Positions 34,101-42,174 of a DNA stretch of 42,304 nt are shown here, piece after piece. The stretch's first letter is position 1. Each line of letters begins with the position of its first letter. Below the pieces are notes generated by a model, which searched no databases, was not told the DNA's origin, and saw only the letters and a program-made list of their open reading frames with translations. This stretch comes from Bacteroidaceae bacterium (GTDB lineage Bacteria; Bacteroidota; Bacteroidia; Bacteroidales; Bacteroidaceae). The position numbers and the translations under genes were made by a program. The stretch spans positions 1 to 42,304 of the forward strand of contig JAFQBG010000017.1 of assembly GCA_017416705.1 (NCBI GenBank), written 5' to 3'.

Positions 34101-34301
34101 CGGCATCATGTGTTCCGTCCCGACAGAGTAATGGTATCGACAGACGAGACAATAGTCGTCGATTTTAAATTTGCAAAACCGCTGCCTACACACACACAGC
34201 AAGTGAAAGACTACATTAGCTGCCTGTCGCTAATGGGATACAGGAACATAAAAGGCTATTTATGGTATGTGTATAAAAACAACATAGTTGAAGTTAAATG
34301 A
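31119..34301 (+). CDS. addA: AddA-like helicase-nuclease (UvrD superfamily)
   Basis: Helicase-nuclease subunit of the AddAB complex, the RecBCD counterpart that resects double-strand ends for RecA. It has 1060 residues. Motif Ia/Walker A is SAGSGKT (11-17), motif II is IFIDEFQDTSKLQW, VGDVKQSIYRWR is motif III, TIHKSKGLEFHTVIIPF is motif V and LLYVACTRASHNL is motif VI. A PD-(D/E)xK nuclease domain ends the protein, with FRPDRV (Asp1002) and VVDFKF (Asp1015, Lys1017). It is shorter than Bacillus AddA (about 1,230), as usual in Bacteroidota. It sits 14 bases after sbcC and 9 before addB. Confidence 0.93.
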   Translation: MDKTLYIYRASAGSGKTFTLAVEYIKLLIANPTAYKHTLAVTFTNKATAEMKERILSQLYGIAHSLNSSQQYYEKIKKAYPHIDESELRQRAGKALHLILHDYGHFRLQTIDSFFQSILRGLAKELELSGNIEITIDNTQLLENTVDLLIKSLSPTSTEMAWIVEYIEEHLEDGKSWRVHKAIKSFAENILKEEYQERGDKLREQIECDNGALLADYRRTIKKIENDITEQIKSIGKRFFEIANANSLDANSFAGKSTGIWSHFTKLSKGTLADITEKGAAQKCIDNPSKVSNELSAEECMEIANLLQQSKAMLSKEQKILNSCKLSLTRFHQLRLLNSIAKKLREENNRENRFLLEQTTYLLSKMIDNDTSFIFEKIGTEINNIFIDEFQDTSKLQWSCFKVLLHEVMSRGSFNLIVGDVKQSIYRWRNSDWNILNNIEKEFPPRYMQNYNNSDQSTTNYRSERNIVEFNNALFGAAKNVIVASYKEQLGTRLKDLEKAYNDVVQQIPTDKEQTGYAEVRIIEKGENNINDEILKNLAVTLRRLIEEENVQPKDITILIRSRNVISQIVETFNKELPEYGIISDEAYKLSSSHALNIIIAAMRYIVHADDRLNTIDLATRYNSYILKNDIPTDELLDTTKPYERFLPQEFVKQTARLKEMPVNEVIEELITLFNIHTIEDEEQYLYSFLDHTAQYISSNGSNMNDYLDSWNEELGNKCIPSAEDNCVKIVTIHKSKGLEFHTVIIPFCTWSISGGNDKFVWCNPKESPFDELSLLPISVSKAMSDSIYSEEYNHEHLFQLVDNLNLLYVACTRASHNLFIFTDAKGNKNTMSKIVNSALEQMPLDGAYAHSNLLTYGKIMPSTHSSKQEKENPFTKTPTPQGQAFVSYKNSMTSRQSHNLTRFLAQSTQAIKENEYMDIGELMHEIMSHLTTGKELSQELDKKQMEGLIASDKEKASIKKLIEKALSNPQAQEWFSGKYELFNERSILYKRNERHHVFRPDRVMVSTDETIVVDFKFAKPLPTHTQQVKDYISCLSLMGYRNIKGYLWYVYKNNIVEVK

Positions 34302-34310
34302 TAAACAGAT

Positions 34311-37148
34311 ATGACACCGTTTCTTAAACTTGTAGCCAACGACATATATACAAAATTCAATGGTAAACTACACAACACAGCCATTGTATTCCCCAACAAA
34401 CGAGCAGGACTATTCTTCAACGAATATTTGTTGCAATGTTGCGGACACCCCATGTGGAGCCCGCATTATATAACCATAAGCGAACTGTTCCAGCAGTGCA
34501 GCGATGCTGTCATAGGCGACTCCATCGTGCTTGTAAACAAACTATACAAAGAGTACAAGCTACACACCGGCAGCAACGAGAGCATAGATAGTTTCTACCA
34601 TTGGGGCGAGCTGCTGATAAAAGATTTCGACGACATTGACAAGAATATAGCCGATGCAAAAAAGATATTCTCGAACCTGAAAGATTTGCGCATGCTGGGC
34701 AATGCTTCGTCGGCGTTGGAGCAAGAACAGGCCGAAGCCATAAAACAGTTTTTCAGTAATTTCAAACCACAGCAGCCAAGTGAACTAAAAAAACGTTTTC
34801 TTCAAATATGGGAGGTTCTGGGTGGTATATACGAAGGCTTTAAGAGACAACTACGCAATGAGGGAATAGCCTACGAGGGGATGCTCTACCGCGATATCAT
34901 AGAGGGCAACCGCCCCATAGACCTACCATTCGACAATTATGTCTTTGTAGGTTTCAACGCACTGAACAAGGTAGAAAGCAGGCTGTTCGAAATTGTTAAA
35001 GAACAAGGGAAGGCACTTTTCTATTGGGACTACGACGAAACATATATCAACGACAAACACCACGAGGCAGGACGTTTCATGCGTAGCAATTTGCAAAAAT
35101 TCCCAAATGCTTTACAAGGAGAATTTTTCAGTAATATAAAGGATAAAAAAATAGATATTGTAAACACCGCCACCGACAGCATACAACTGCGCTATGCTTC
35201 GCGATGGATTGGGGAGCATATTGGAAAAAACGAGGTGGAAACAGCGCTCATACTATGCGACGAAAGCAAATTAGAGTCGGTGTACCATATAATTCCACCT
35301 GCTGTCAAGGAGCGCAATATCACTATGGGATATCCGTTGTCGCACACCCCCGTTTATGACTTGGTGCGTCTGCTTATGGGCCTGCAAACAACGGGGTACG
35401 ACGAAGAACAACAGGCATTTACCTTGTCGGCTGTGCATGATTTACTGAACCACCCGTATATAAAACAAAACTGCCCGCAAGCAACCGAAATCGATAACAT
35501 AATAACCGAAAAAAGAATATCATTTCCATCGGCCGACTTGCTACATGCCGATGATTTATTGGCAAGCATTTTCACACGTCACACCGACAACGCGCTATGG
35601 ATGGTGTCGATTGGCGACATAATGTACCGCATTGCCAATAAATTGCAGGAATCGGCAAACAGCAACAAAAAGGAGAGCGACATATATCGCGAACTACACC
35701 TCGAAGCCATACTGAAAGTATTTACTCAGACACAACGTTTTGTCGGTCTGCTATCGAACGGCGAACTCACAATGCAACAAGCCACACTTGGCAACCTGTT
35801 CATGCGTGTGCTATCATCGCAAAGCATGCCTTTTCATGGCGAGCCGGTGATAGGAATGCAGATAATGGGACTATTGGAGACACGTAACCTCGATTTCAAA
35901 AACATAATATTCCTGTCGGCAAACGAGGGATATCTACCCAAGAAAAGCACCGAAAACTCATTCATCCCCTACAACCTGCGACGCGCATTCGGCCTCACAC
36001 TCAGCGAGCATCGCGACTCTATTTATGCCTATAATTTTTACCGACTGTTGCAACGTGCCAAGAACATCACAATAGTATATAACAACAACACCGATAATGG
36101 CACAGGAGAATGTTCGCGCTACATACTGCAATTAATGGCCGACGGGCTATGTGGAGAAAAAATTTCCCTGCTGGCAAGGCAAAAAAACAAGACAACAGCG
36201 CAAGAGGCAATAGAAAAAAACAATACTATAATAGAACTGCTACACAGAAAATATGACCACTCATACAGCGATAAAGCCACCACTCTATCGCCAAGTGCCA
36301 TAAACTGCTATCTTAAATGCCCGTTGAGTTTTTTCTACCGCTACGTGATGCGGCTCGATGCTTACCAAGAATACACACCCGAAATAAAGAACAATGACTT
36401 TGGAAATATTTTTCACAAAGCAGCCGAACTATTCTATGGCAATGAGCCGCGCCTTGTGGAACGTGGCGATATAATGCCATACTTGGAAAAAGACGCACTG
36501 CTATATGAATTCATAGACAAGGCATTTCGCGAAGAATATTTCAAAGGCGATGACAAGCCCACCTATAATGGCGAGCAATATATTAACCGCGAAGTGGCTC
36601 ATCGTTTTCTAAAACGCCTGCTCCGAATGGATGCCGAGCATGCTCCGTTCCACTATCAAGGCAGCGAAAAAGGCATTTACTTCACACTGCCGGTGGAACT
36701 AAAAGGAGTCACAGCGCAACTGCACATAGGCGGTCGCATAGACCGCATGGATATAAAAGGCGACACCTTGGAAATAATAGATTACAAAACAGGTGGCGAA
36801 GAGGACAAGCCCAAAGAACTTTCGCAAATATTCGCATTGGAAGGGAAAAACATGGGTTACATATTCCAAGTGTTGCTTTACAGTGTGGCAGCCATAGAGA
36901 GCGGAAAAGCCGACAAGGTATCTCCGTCGCTCATATACATACACCGCAATTCATCGGCACAACGTGCCGACTATGTCGTGAAACTAAACGGCGAACCAAT
37001 AACCAACGTTGCACCGCTGAAAGAGGAATTTATTGCATTGTTAAAAGATAAAATTGCCGAGATACTCAACCCCGACATACCGTTCTCGCCGACATGCGAC
37101 GAAACGCATTGTCAGTGGTGCGACTATAAAAGATTATGCGGCAAATAA
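34311..37148 (+). CDS. addB: AddB-like nuclease with iron-sulfur cluster
   Basis: Second AddAB subunit, 945 residues. The N-terminal helicase-like half lacks a Walker A motif, so it is a structural and DNA-scanning module. The C-terminal PD-(D/E)xK nuclease has GGRIDRMD (Asp811) and IIDYKTGG (Asp824, Lys826). Cysteines C670, C934, C937 and C943 follow the AddB pattern of one distant cysteine plus C-x2-C-x5-C, which holds a 4Fe-4S cluster that staples the nuclease domain. With AddA this gives two nuclease sites, one per strand. Last gene of the sbcD-sbcC-addA-addB unit; it converges on the clostripain gene. Confidence 0.92.
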   Translation: MTPFLKLVANDIYTKFNGKLHNTAIVFPNKRAGLFFNEYLLQCCGHPMWSPHYITISELFQQCSDAVIGDSIVLVNKLYKEYKLHTGSNESIDSFYHWGELLIKDFDDIDKNIADAKKIFSNLKDLRMLGNASSALEQEQAEAIKQFFSNFKPQQPSELKKRFLQIWEVLGGIYEGFKRQLRNEGIAYEGMLYRDIIEGNRPIDLPFDNYVFVGFNALNKVESRLFEIVKEQGKALFYWDYDETYINDKHHEAGRFMRSNLQKFPNALQGEFFSNIKDKKIDIVNTATDSIQLRYASRWIGEHIGKNEVETALILCDESKLESVYHIIPPAVKERNITMGYPLSHTPVYDLVRLLMGLQTTGYDEEQQAFTLSAVHDLLNHPYIKQNCPQATEIDNIITEKRISFPSADLLHADDLLASIFTRHTDNALWMVSIGDIMYRIANKLQESANSNKKESDIYRELHLEAILKVFTQTQRFVGLLSNGELTMQQATLGNLFMRVLSSQSMPFHGEPVIGMQIMGLLETRNLDFKNIIFLSANEGYLPKKSTENSFIPYNLRRAFGLTLSEHRDSIYAYNFYRLLQRAKNITIVYNNNTDNGTGECSRYILQLMADGLCGEKISLLARQKNKTTAQEAIEKNNTIIELLHRKYDHSYSDKATTLSPSAINCYLKCPLSFFYRYVMRLDAYQEYTPEIKNNDFGNIFHKAAELFYGNEPRLVERGDIMPYLEKDALLYEFIDKAFREEYFKGDDKPTYNGEQYINREVAHRFLKRLLRMDAEHAPFHYQGSEKGIYFTLPVELKGVTAQLHIGGRIDRMDIKGDTLEIIDYKTGGEEDKPKELSQIFALEGKNMGYIFQVLLYSVAAIESGKADKVSPSLIYIHRNSSAQRADYVVKLNGEPITNVAPLKEEFIALLKDKIAEILNPDIPFSPTCDETHCQWCDYKRLCGK

Positions 37149-37182
37149 GAAACGGTTTAAATCCATATCGCCATTTTCTATA

Positions 37183-37208
37183 AATAAAAAACACGTGTTT
37201 TTATTTTA
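37183..37208. terminator. Palindromic terminator between addB and the clostripain gene
   Basis: An AT-rich palindrome centred on CACGTG, with AAAAAA on the left and TTTTT on the right, lies between two converging genes. The GC core is only 6 bp, so it is a weak or factor-assisted terminator. Confidence 0.55.
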
Positions 37209-37249
37209 ATAGCGAACAAGTAGCATGTGGTTCTTATTTTGGCTGTTCA

Positions 37250-38491
37250 TTACCAACCGGCTGCCTCCCAACCGGTGTATCTGTACCATTGTGTGGTGGC
37301 AAAATCTATATTATAGTTTTTAAAGGCCTCGGAGTCGCGCGGAATATACATGGACAATCCGCAGTAGTCGTTGCGATCGACCATATAGACAGAACGGTGT
37401 GGTGCCGAAAACCAAGAATCGGATGCAAGGGCATTTACAACCACCTTGTCGAGTGATATTTTCCACATATCGTAGTCGGCAGGGGCAAGATACTCTTTCA
37501 TGACTGAATTTATATCTGTGTAGTCGGGGTAATATGCCACTGAATTAATAAAATAGCCGCCGGGAAGGTAGGAAAACAGCGATGCGTGATTTATGACATT
37601 TGCTCTGTCGAACAAGGTTGGTACGAACAACGCTGTTGTATTTGCAAATTCTTCAATGGCACTGCAATCGACCAACGACAACAACACGCCGAACCTATCG
37701 TTTTCGTATTGACGGTAGTATCCTTCCATTACGGCATGTGCATTAAATGGGACAGAAAACAGCGCCTCCATTATTTTATCGTACGGTGCGCCGTCGCCCG
37801 GTATTTCGGCCGGCGAGGCAAGTATCCATTTTGCCGAGTTTCGTAGTTCGAACATCGTCTCCACTGTCTGCATGAAACAAGCATCGAACATAAGCATCTG
37901 CACCGGCATTGGTTGTGTGCACAGGAAGTCGGCAAGCTCGTTCATCTCGATGGCTCGCATTGTGTTGTTCGAGTAGGCGCTGTTTCTTTCGTTGTCAACA
38001 CCTATGCTTTTTTGCATGGGTGCATGTTGCATTGTGCCATTTACCCAACCGCTACCATGCGACCACATTATCAGATTGAGGCTATCAGCAGGATAATTCT
38101 CATACACCCAGTCGAAGACCACACGCATGGCGGTTGTGTCACTTGAACAGAAATCATTTTCGAAACGATACACTGTGTCGCACACTGCGGTTCCTCCATC
38201 GGCATGTATGTGATATATGCGCGGCAGTTTGTTATCGTCAATGAATACAAGCAGCTTGCCATCGTCGGGAACCGATGACGCTGCCACCATCATCTCGTCT
38301 ATATCTTTTTTGGCATACGACGACAAGCTATTCTCGGCCATCATATATACCAAGGTAAGACTTTTTGCTGTGTCTGTTTCGGGTTCTTGGGGTGGCGTGT
38401 CGGGCAAGTCCAAAGAGTCACTGCATGAAACACCCGACAGCAATAGAAAAAATACTGCAAATAGGCGTATTGCAGATAATTTAATTCTCAT
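37250..38491 (-). CDS. Clostripain-family (C11) cysteine protease, predicted lipoprotein
   Basis: A 413-residue exported protein. The signal peptide ends near SGVSC (Cys23), suggesting lipidation, although the -3 residue is not the usual leucine. The caspase-like C11 fold begins at about 45 (LTLVYMMAENSLSSYA). The catalytic pair is His145 in WSHGSGW and Cys205 in FDACFMQ. Clostripains cut after arginine or lysine, and in gut Bacteroides a relative (fragipain) activates a toxin; the target here is unknown. The C-terminal part has no recognised domain. The small gene at 38,519-38,899 precedes it by 27 bases, and the two probably form an operon. Confidence 0.9.
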   Translation of the reverse strand: MRIKLSAIRLFAVFFLLLSGVSCSDSLDLPDTPPQEPETDTAKSLTLVYMMAENSLSSYAKKDIDEMMVAASSVPDDGKLLVFIDDNKLPRIYHIHADGGTAVCDTVYRFENDFCSSDTTAMRVVFDWVYENYPADSLNLIMWSHGSGWVNGTMQHAPMQKSIGVDNERNSAYSNNTMRAIEMNELADFLCTQPMPVQMLMFDACFMQTVETMFELRNSAKWILASPAEIPGDGAPYDKIMEALFSVPFNAHAVMEGYYRQYENDRFGVLLSLVDCSAIEEFANTTALFVPTLFDRANVINHASLFSYLPGGYFINSVAYYPDYTDINSVMKEYLAPADYDMWKISLDKVVVNALASDSWFSAPHRSVYMVDRNDYCGLSMYIPRDSEAFKNYNIDFATTQWYRYTGWEAAGW

Positions 38492-38518
38492 ATTTCGGCT
38501 GCTTGTTAGAATGAAAAA

Positions 38519-38899
38519 TCAAGGACGGGTAAATTGGAATTTATCACCCAGATAACGTACTTTAAGACCGCGTCTGCGCTCCAAGCGTAATTTCAGATTT
38601 ATCTGTTTTTTTTCGAGTGACGATCTCTTTTTGGCAAACAGGATGACCGATGTACGGCCCGGCATATCCTCTTGCAAAGCCATATAATCCTTTAATTCGT
38701 AGGCATAATGTTGTCTGTCGGGTAGGAACTTGGTGCTTTTTTGCAACGACACACTATCCATTTTCTGTATTTCCGTAAAATATACTATGGAATCGGAAAA
38801 GGATATTGAGGCACCCATTACATATATTCCATTGTTTTTTTGTGCGGCAGATGCAACGGCTACCAACGCAAAGGATATTAGTACAATCAGCTTTTTCAT
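38519..38899 (-). CDS. Small exported protein of unknown function
   Basis: A 126-residue protein with a clear signal peptide (MKKLIVLISFALVAVASAA, then Q), so periplasmic or outer-membrane associated. The mature part is basic, with a predicted beta start (NNGIYVMGASISFSDSIVYF) and an arginine-rich end (LRLERRRGLKVRYLGDKFQF). It has no cysteine. I recognise it only as similar in style to short Bacteroidales hypothetical proteins. A TAnnTTTG box lies 107 bases upstream, and the clostripain gene follows after 27 bases, so it may be the first gene of that operon and a possible partner or inhibitor of the protease (inference only). Confidence 0.75.
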   Translation of the reverse strand: MKKLIVLISFALVAVASAAQKNNGIYVMGASISFSDSIVYFTEIQKMDSVSLQKSTKFLPDRQHYAYELKDYMALQEDMPGRTSVILFAKKRSSLEKKQINLKLRLERRRGLKVRYLGDKFQFTRP

Positions 38900-39005
38900 T
38901 TTATAAATTCATTTTTTTATGTCGAAGGGCACTTGCATACATAGAAAAAAAACAAGATTTGCTTTTTTACAATAGTGCAAATGCGTTGTATCTTGGTGTT
39001 TACCA

Positions 39006-39013
39006 CAAAGGTA
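39006..39013 (-). promoter_or_regulatory. -7 promoter box (TACCTTTG) of the small exported protein-clostripain operon
   Basis: On the minus strand TACCTTTG is a perfect TAnnTTTG. The leader is about 100 nt. Apart from this and the rpoD terminator, the gap 38,900-39,217 shows nothing I can identify. Confidence 0.55.
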
Positions 39014-39164
39014 AGCAATTCATTATAATTACGAAAATATTGATAAACATTTTAACATTATTAGCGACCTATTAATTTATATGGCTTTTTTCATAGAACA
39101 AAAAACAGTATGCCAAACGATTTCTTTGCGGTTGTTTAATTATTGCATGAAGCCTTTATTAATT

Positions 39165-39197
39165 AAAAAAACGGGCCGCGTTGAACAACACGACCCG
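39165..39197 (-). terminator. Intrinsic terminator of rpoD
   Basis: A 12-bp stem pairs 39172-39183 with 39186-39197. Two positions are C/A mismatches when read on the plus strand but G-U pairs on the minus strand, where a T-run also follows. It is therefore minus-strand specific and terminates rpoD. Confidence 0.82.
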
Positions 39198-39217
39198 GCA
39201 CATATTTCCATAAATTA

Positions 39218-40078
39218 TTATCCTAAATAGGATTTCAGCAATTTACTGCGCTGATTTTGTTTCAAACGGCGAATGGCTTTTTCCTTTATCTGACGCACGC
39301 GCTCTCTTGTTAGTCCGAATTTGTCACCTATTTCTTCGAGTGTCATTTCCTGTGTTCCTATACCGAAGAACATCTGGATTATCTCTTTTTCTCTGTCGGA
39401 GAGTGTTGACAATGCTCGGTCTATTTCGCGCGATAGGGATTCGCTGACAAGCAGATTGTCGGCCATTGGAGAATCGTCGTTCACAAGTACATCGAGCAAA
39501 CTGTTGTCCTCGCCATCGACAAATGGCGCATCAACAGAAATATGCCTGCCCGAAACTTTAAGCGAGTCAACAACCTTGTCAACAGGAATATCCAATTGAT
39601 CGGCTAACTCCTCGGCCGATGGACGACGCTCGTTCTCTTGCTCGAATTTTGAGAAGGCCTTGCTGATTTTGTTCAAAGAACCTACTTGGTTCAAAGGCAA
39701 GCGCACTATTCTCGATTGCTCGGCCAGAGCTTGAAGAATTGATTGTCTTATCCACCAAACTGCATAACTTATGAACTTAAAGCCACGTGTCTCGTCGAAT
39801 TTTTCGGCTGCTTTTATCAGGCCCAGATTTCCTTCGTTGATAAGGTCGGGAAGGCTAAGTCCTTGGTTTTGATACTGCTTTGCAACCGATACTACGAAAC
39901 GTAAATTGGCTCTTGTGAGTTTCTCCAACGCAAGACGGTCGCCCTTTCTTATTCGTTGCGCCAACTCAACCTCTTCCTCGACGGTGATGAGGTCCTCGCG
40001 GCCAATCTCTTGAAGGTACTTGTCAAGCGATGCGCTTTCGCGGTTTGTGATACTTTTTGTAATTTTTAATTGTCTCAT
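39218..40078 (-). CDS. rpoD: Primary RNA polymerase sigma factor (RpoD/SigA)
   Basis: The main sigma factor, 286 residues, of the short Bacteroidota type without the acidic region 1.1. Region 1.2 is [20 protein letters not shown]. Region 2 has [20 protein letters not shown] and [15 protein letters not shown] (promoter melting). Region 3 has [20 protein letters not shown], and region 4 is [20 protein letters not shown]. It directs RNA polymerase to the TTTG/TAnnTTTG promoters seen across the window. I choose ATG 40078 (MRQLKITKS). A start at 40105 would fall inside the -7 box, so it cannot be used from that promoter. Confidence 0.97.
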   Translation of the reverse strand: MRQLKITKSITNRESASLDKYLQEIGREDLITVEEEVELAQRIRKGDRLALEKLTRANLRFVVSVAKQYQNQGLSLPDLINEGNLGLIKAAEKFDETRGFKFISYAVWWIRQSILQALAEQSRIVRLPLNQVGSLNKISKAFSKFEQENERRPSAEELADQLDIPVDKVVDSLKVSGRHISVDAPFVDGEDNSLLDVLVNDDSPMADNLLVSESLSREIDRALSTLSDREKEIIQMFFGIGTQEMTLEEIGDKFGLTRERVRQIKEKAIRRLKQNQRSKLLKSYLG

Positions 40079-40102
40079 TAGGCTTCGTACAATTTCAATT
40101 TG

Positions 40103-40110
40103 CAAAGATA
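40103..40110 (-). promoter_or_regulatory. -7 promoter box of rpoD (TATCTTTG)
   Basis: On the minus strand TATCTTTG then C, a perfect TAnnTTTG. CTTG 20 bases upstream (40131-40134) may be the -33 box. Expected start near 40,098, so the leader is only about 20 nt. Confidence 0.65.
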
Positions 40111-40177
40111 TAACAATACAGCATAAAATACAAGTTCAAAAGACAAAAAGTTCGATAAAAAATATTATAATGTATGT

Positions 40178-40213
40178 AAAAAAAGCCTCGGCATCTGTTC
40201 GATACCGGGGCTT
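40178..40213 (-). terminator. Intrinsic terminator of htrA
   Basis: AAGCCTCGG (40183-40191) pairs with CCGGGGCTT (40205-40213) with one imperfect pair, around a loop that can extend the stem through ATC/GAT. The minus strand ends in a T-run. It lies 52 bases after the htrA stop. Confidence 0.7.
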
Positions 40214-40264
40214 AAAAAATAATCAACCTTAAAATATTATGAATTTATGAACAAGAGTCAGTTT

Positions 40265-41749
40265 TTATTTTTGGGATAAATCGACCGAGTAATAGACTCT
40301 TCGTCCCGAGGGTGTCACTGCCGATATAAACAGCACTTGTTCGCTCGACGAATTGGCCTGCTTAACTATTTTCTGCAAGTCGTCAACTGTTTTCACGGGC
40401 ATGCTGTTCACTTTTGTAATCACGATGCCTTTTTTGAGTCCGAACTGCCGGAACAAGCCGTCGTGTATATCGACCACTTTAAGACCATAGCCTATGTTAT
40501 ACTGTTTTTTCTCCTTATCGCTAAGTTCTTTAAATTCGGCTCCAAGAATATCCAAATCGACGTTTTTCACTACGTTGGTATTGCCTTGAACGTTTTTGAG
40601 TTCGACATTGATGTTCTTTTCTTTCTTGTCGCGCAATAGTTTTACATCTATTTTATCACCCGGCAGATGCTTTGCCAATTCCTCTTGCATTTCGGCCATG
40701 GTCTTTACTTTTTTACCATCCACGCCCACTATGACATCGCCCACTTCGATACCGGCGGCCTGCGCTGCACCATCGGCTACAAGCTCGCTCACATAGACGC
40801 CCTCGACTGTGCCCAAATCTTTTTCCTGCGATAAATCCGATGTAACGGTTCCGCCGATGATACCGAGTACGGCGCGTTGCACAGTTCCAAATTCTTTTAA
40901 GTCGCTGACTACTTTTGTCATAATGGAAACGGGGATTGCAAATCCGTATCCTGCGTAAGAACCGGTGGGCGACGAGAGCACCGCATTTATTCCCACGAGT
41001 TCACCGCGGGCATTTACAAGAGCGCCTCCGCTGTTGCCTTGATTTATGGCTGCATCTGTCTGTATAAACGATTCTATACCACCATTGTACACACCCAAGG
41101 AGCGTGCTTTTGCACTGACTATTCCGGCTGTAACCGTCGATGTCAAATTAAAGGGATTGCCGACGGCAAGCACCCATTCACCTATTTTAAGAGCATCGCT
41201 ATCGCCCACCGGAAGGAATTCAAGGTCGGTGTCGCTCTCTACTTTTATCAACGCAAGGTCGGTGTTTTCATCGGTGCCCACCAAGCGAGCCGGCAGGGTT
41301 CTGTTGTCGTTCAGCGTGACGGTTATTTCGTCGGCGTCGGCTATGACGTGGTTGTTTGTCACAATATAGCCATCCTTGGAGAGTATCACACCCGAGCCGA
41401 AGCCCACACGAGGCTGTGTTCTGATGGTCTGTTCGCGCCCCATTCCATCGCCAAAAAAGAAGTCATATATATCGGGCATTCGACGCACCGTCTTGGTTTT
41501 GCTGTTTTGAGTAGATTTAATATGAACAACGGCATGAACCGACTTATCGGCGGCATCGGTCAGGTCGATACGCTGCAAGCCACCGTCATACGATACTGTA
41601 CGTGTCAGGAATGTCGGTTTTTCGGCTTGCGTATCTGCTTCGGACAATTTTACACCGTCTATAATTTTCGACGAAGTTATTGTAGCTGCCACAATACTCA
41701 CAGCCACTACAATTACACACAAAAGCAAATTCTTAACAATCTTTTTCAT
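40265..41749 (-). CDS. Periplasmic serine protease of the DegP/HtrA family
   Basis: An envelope quality-control protease/chaperone, 494 residues. An N-terminal hydrophobic segment (about 5-28) is a signal peptide or anchor. The trypsin-like domain has His134 (VTNNHVIA), Asp164 (ENTDLALIKV) and Ser240 (NQGNSGGAL), a complete triad. Two PDZ domains follow (about 300-385 and 400-494), the first with GVYVSELVADGAAQAAGIEVG. The segment MPDIYDFFFGDG forms the regulatory LA loop. It degrades misfolded exported proteins and is often stress-induced. It has its own -7 box and terminator and is probably monocistronic. Confidence 0.95.
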   Translation of the reverse strand: MKKIVKNLLLCVIVVAVSIVAATITSSKIIDGVKLSEADTQAEKPTFLTRTVSYDGGLQRIDLTDAADKSVHAVVHIKSTQNSKTKTVRRMPDIYDFFFGDGMGREQTIRTQPRVGFGSGVILSKDGYIVTNNHVIADADEITVTLNDNRTLPARLVGTDENTDLALIKVESDTDLEFLPVGDSDALKIGEWVLAVGNPFNLTSTVTAGIVSAKARSLGVYNGGIESFIQTDAAINQGNSGGALVNARGELVGINAVLSSPTGSYAGYGFAIPVSIMTKVVSDLKEFGTVQRAVLGIIGGTVTSDLSQEKDLGTVEGVYVSELVADGAAQAAGIEVGDVIVGVDGKKVKTMAEMQEELAKHLPGDKIDVKLLRDKKEKNINVELKNVQGNTNVVKNVDLDILGAEFKELSDKEKKQYNIGYGLKVVDIHDGLFRQFGLKKGIVITKVNSMPVKTVDDLQKIVKQANSSSEQVLFISAVTPSGRRVYYSVDLSQK

Positions 41750-41805
41750 AACTACATTTTATTATTGTGTTAATTTTAAAATCTCATTTAACATTTATAC
41801 GAATG

Positions 41806-41813
41806 CAAATATA
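41806..41813 (-). promoter_or_regulatory. -7 promoter box of htrA (TATATTTG)
   Basis: On the minus strand TATATTTG then C, a perfect TAnnTTTG, with a leader of about 55 nt. TTTG at 41838-41841 is 24 bases upstream, slightly too far for a typical -33 box. Confidence 0.6.
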
Positions 41814-42110
41814 TTACGAAATAGTGATACTACAATCCAAATGCACCATTTTTTCTCTCTATTTAACAGAAACAGCACCGCTTTAACAATAGTTTCACTT
41901 TGCAACATCAAAATTCACATTTGTTAAATAATTTTCTTTCAAAAAGACTATTTGGCAGCTGCCTGAATTTGTGTCGGCAAGTTTTATATATGACAAAACG
42001 GGATATATATTAATTTTTCAAGGAGACACAGCCTGCCATGCAAGCGCAGGAAAAGGACGAAACAGGCATTTAAGTATAAAAATACGGTGACAGCAAACAG
42101 CTTCTACAAT

Positions 42111-42135
42111 AAAATAATTTTAGAAATTTAAACCG
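42111..42135 (+). repeat. Dispersed AT-rich motif, copy upstream of the outward promoter
   Basis: AAAATAATTTTAGAAATTTA followed by AACCG. It matches the complement of 18,437-18,471 over more than 20 bases and 23,483 with one change. It lies about 30 bases before the -7 box at 42,166, where an UP-type element could act. Confidence 0.55.
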
Positions 42136-42165
42136 CTTCTTAAACAAATTCTTAATATTTTTCTG

Positions 42166-42174
42166 TAACTTTTG
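42166..42174 (+). promoter_or_regulatory. Outward -7 promoter box (TAACTTTTG)
   Basis: TAACTTTTG then C resembles TAnnTTTG with one extra T. It drives transcription out of the right edge of the window. Confidence 0.4.

Noticed and set aside
26796-37148. A new anti-phage system in the SbcCD-AddAB region
   Set aside because: All four proteins match known repair families over their full length with complete motifs; nothing extra is encoded among them.
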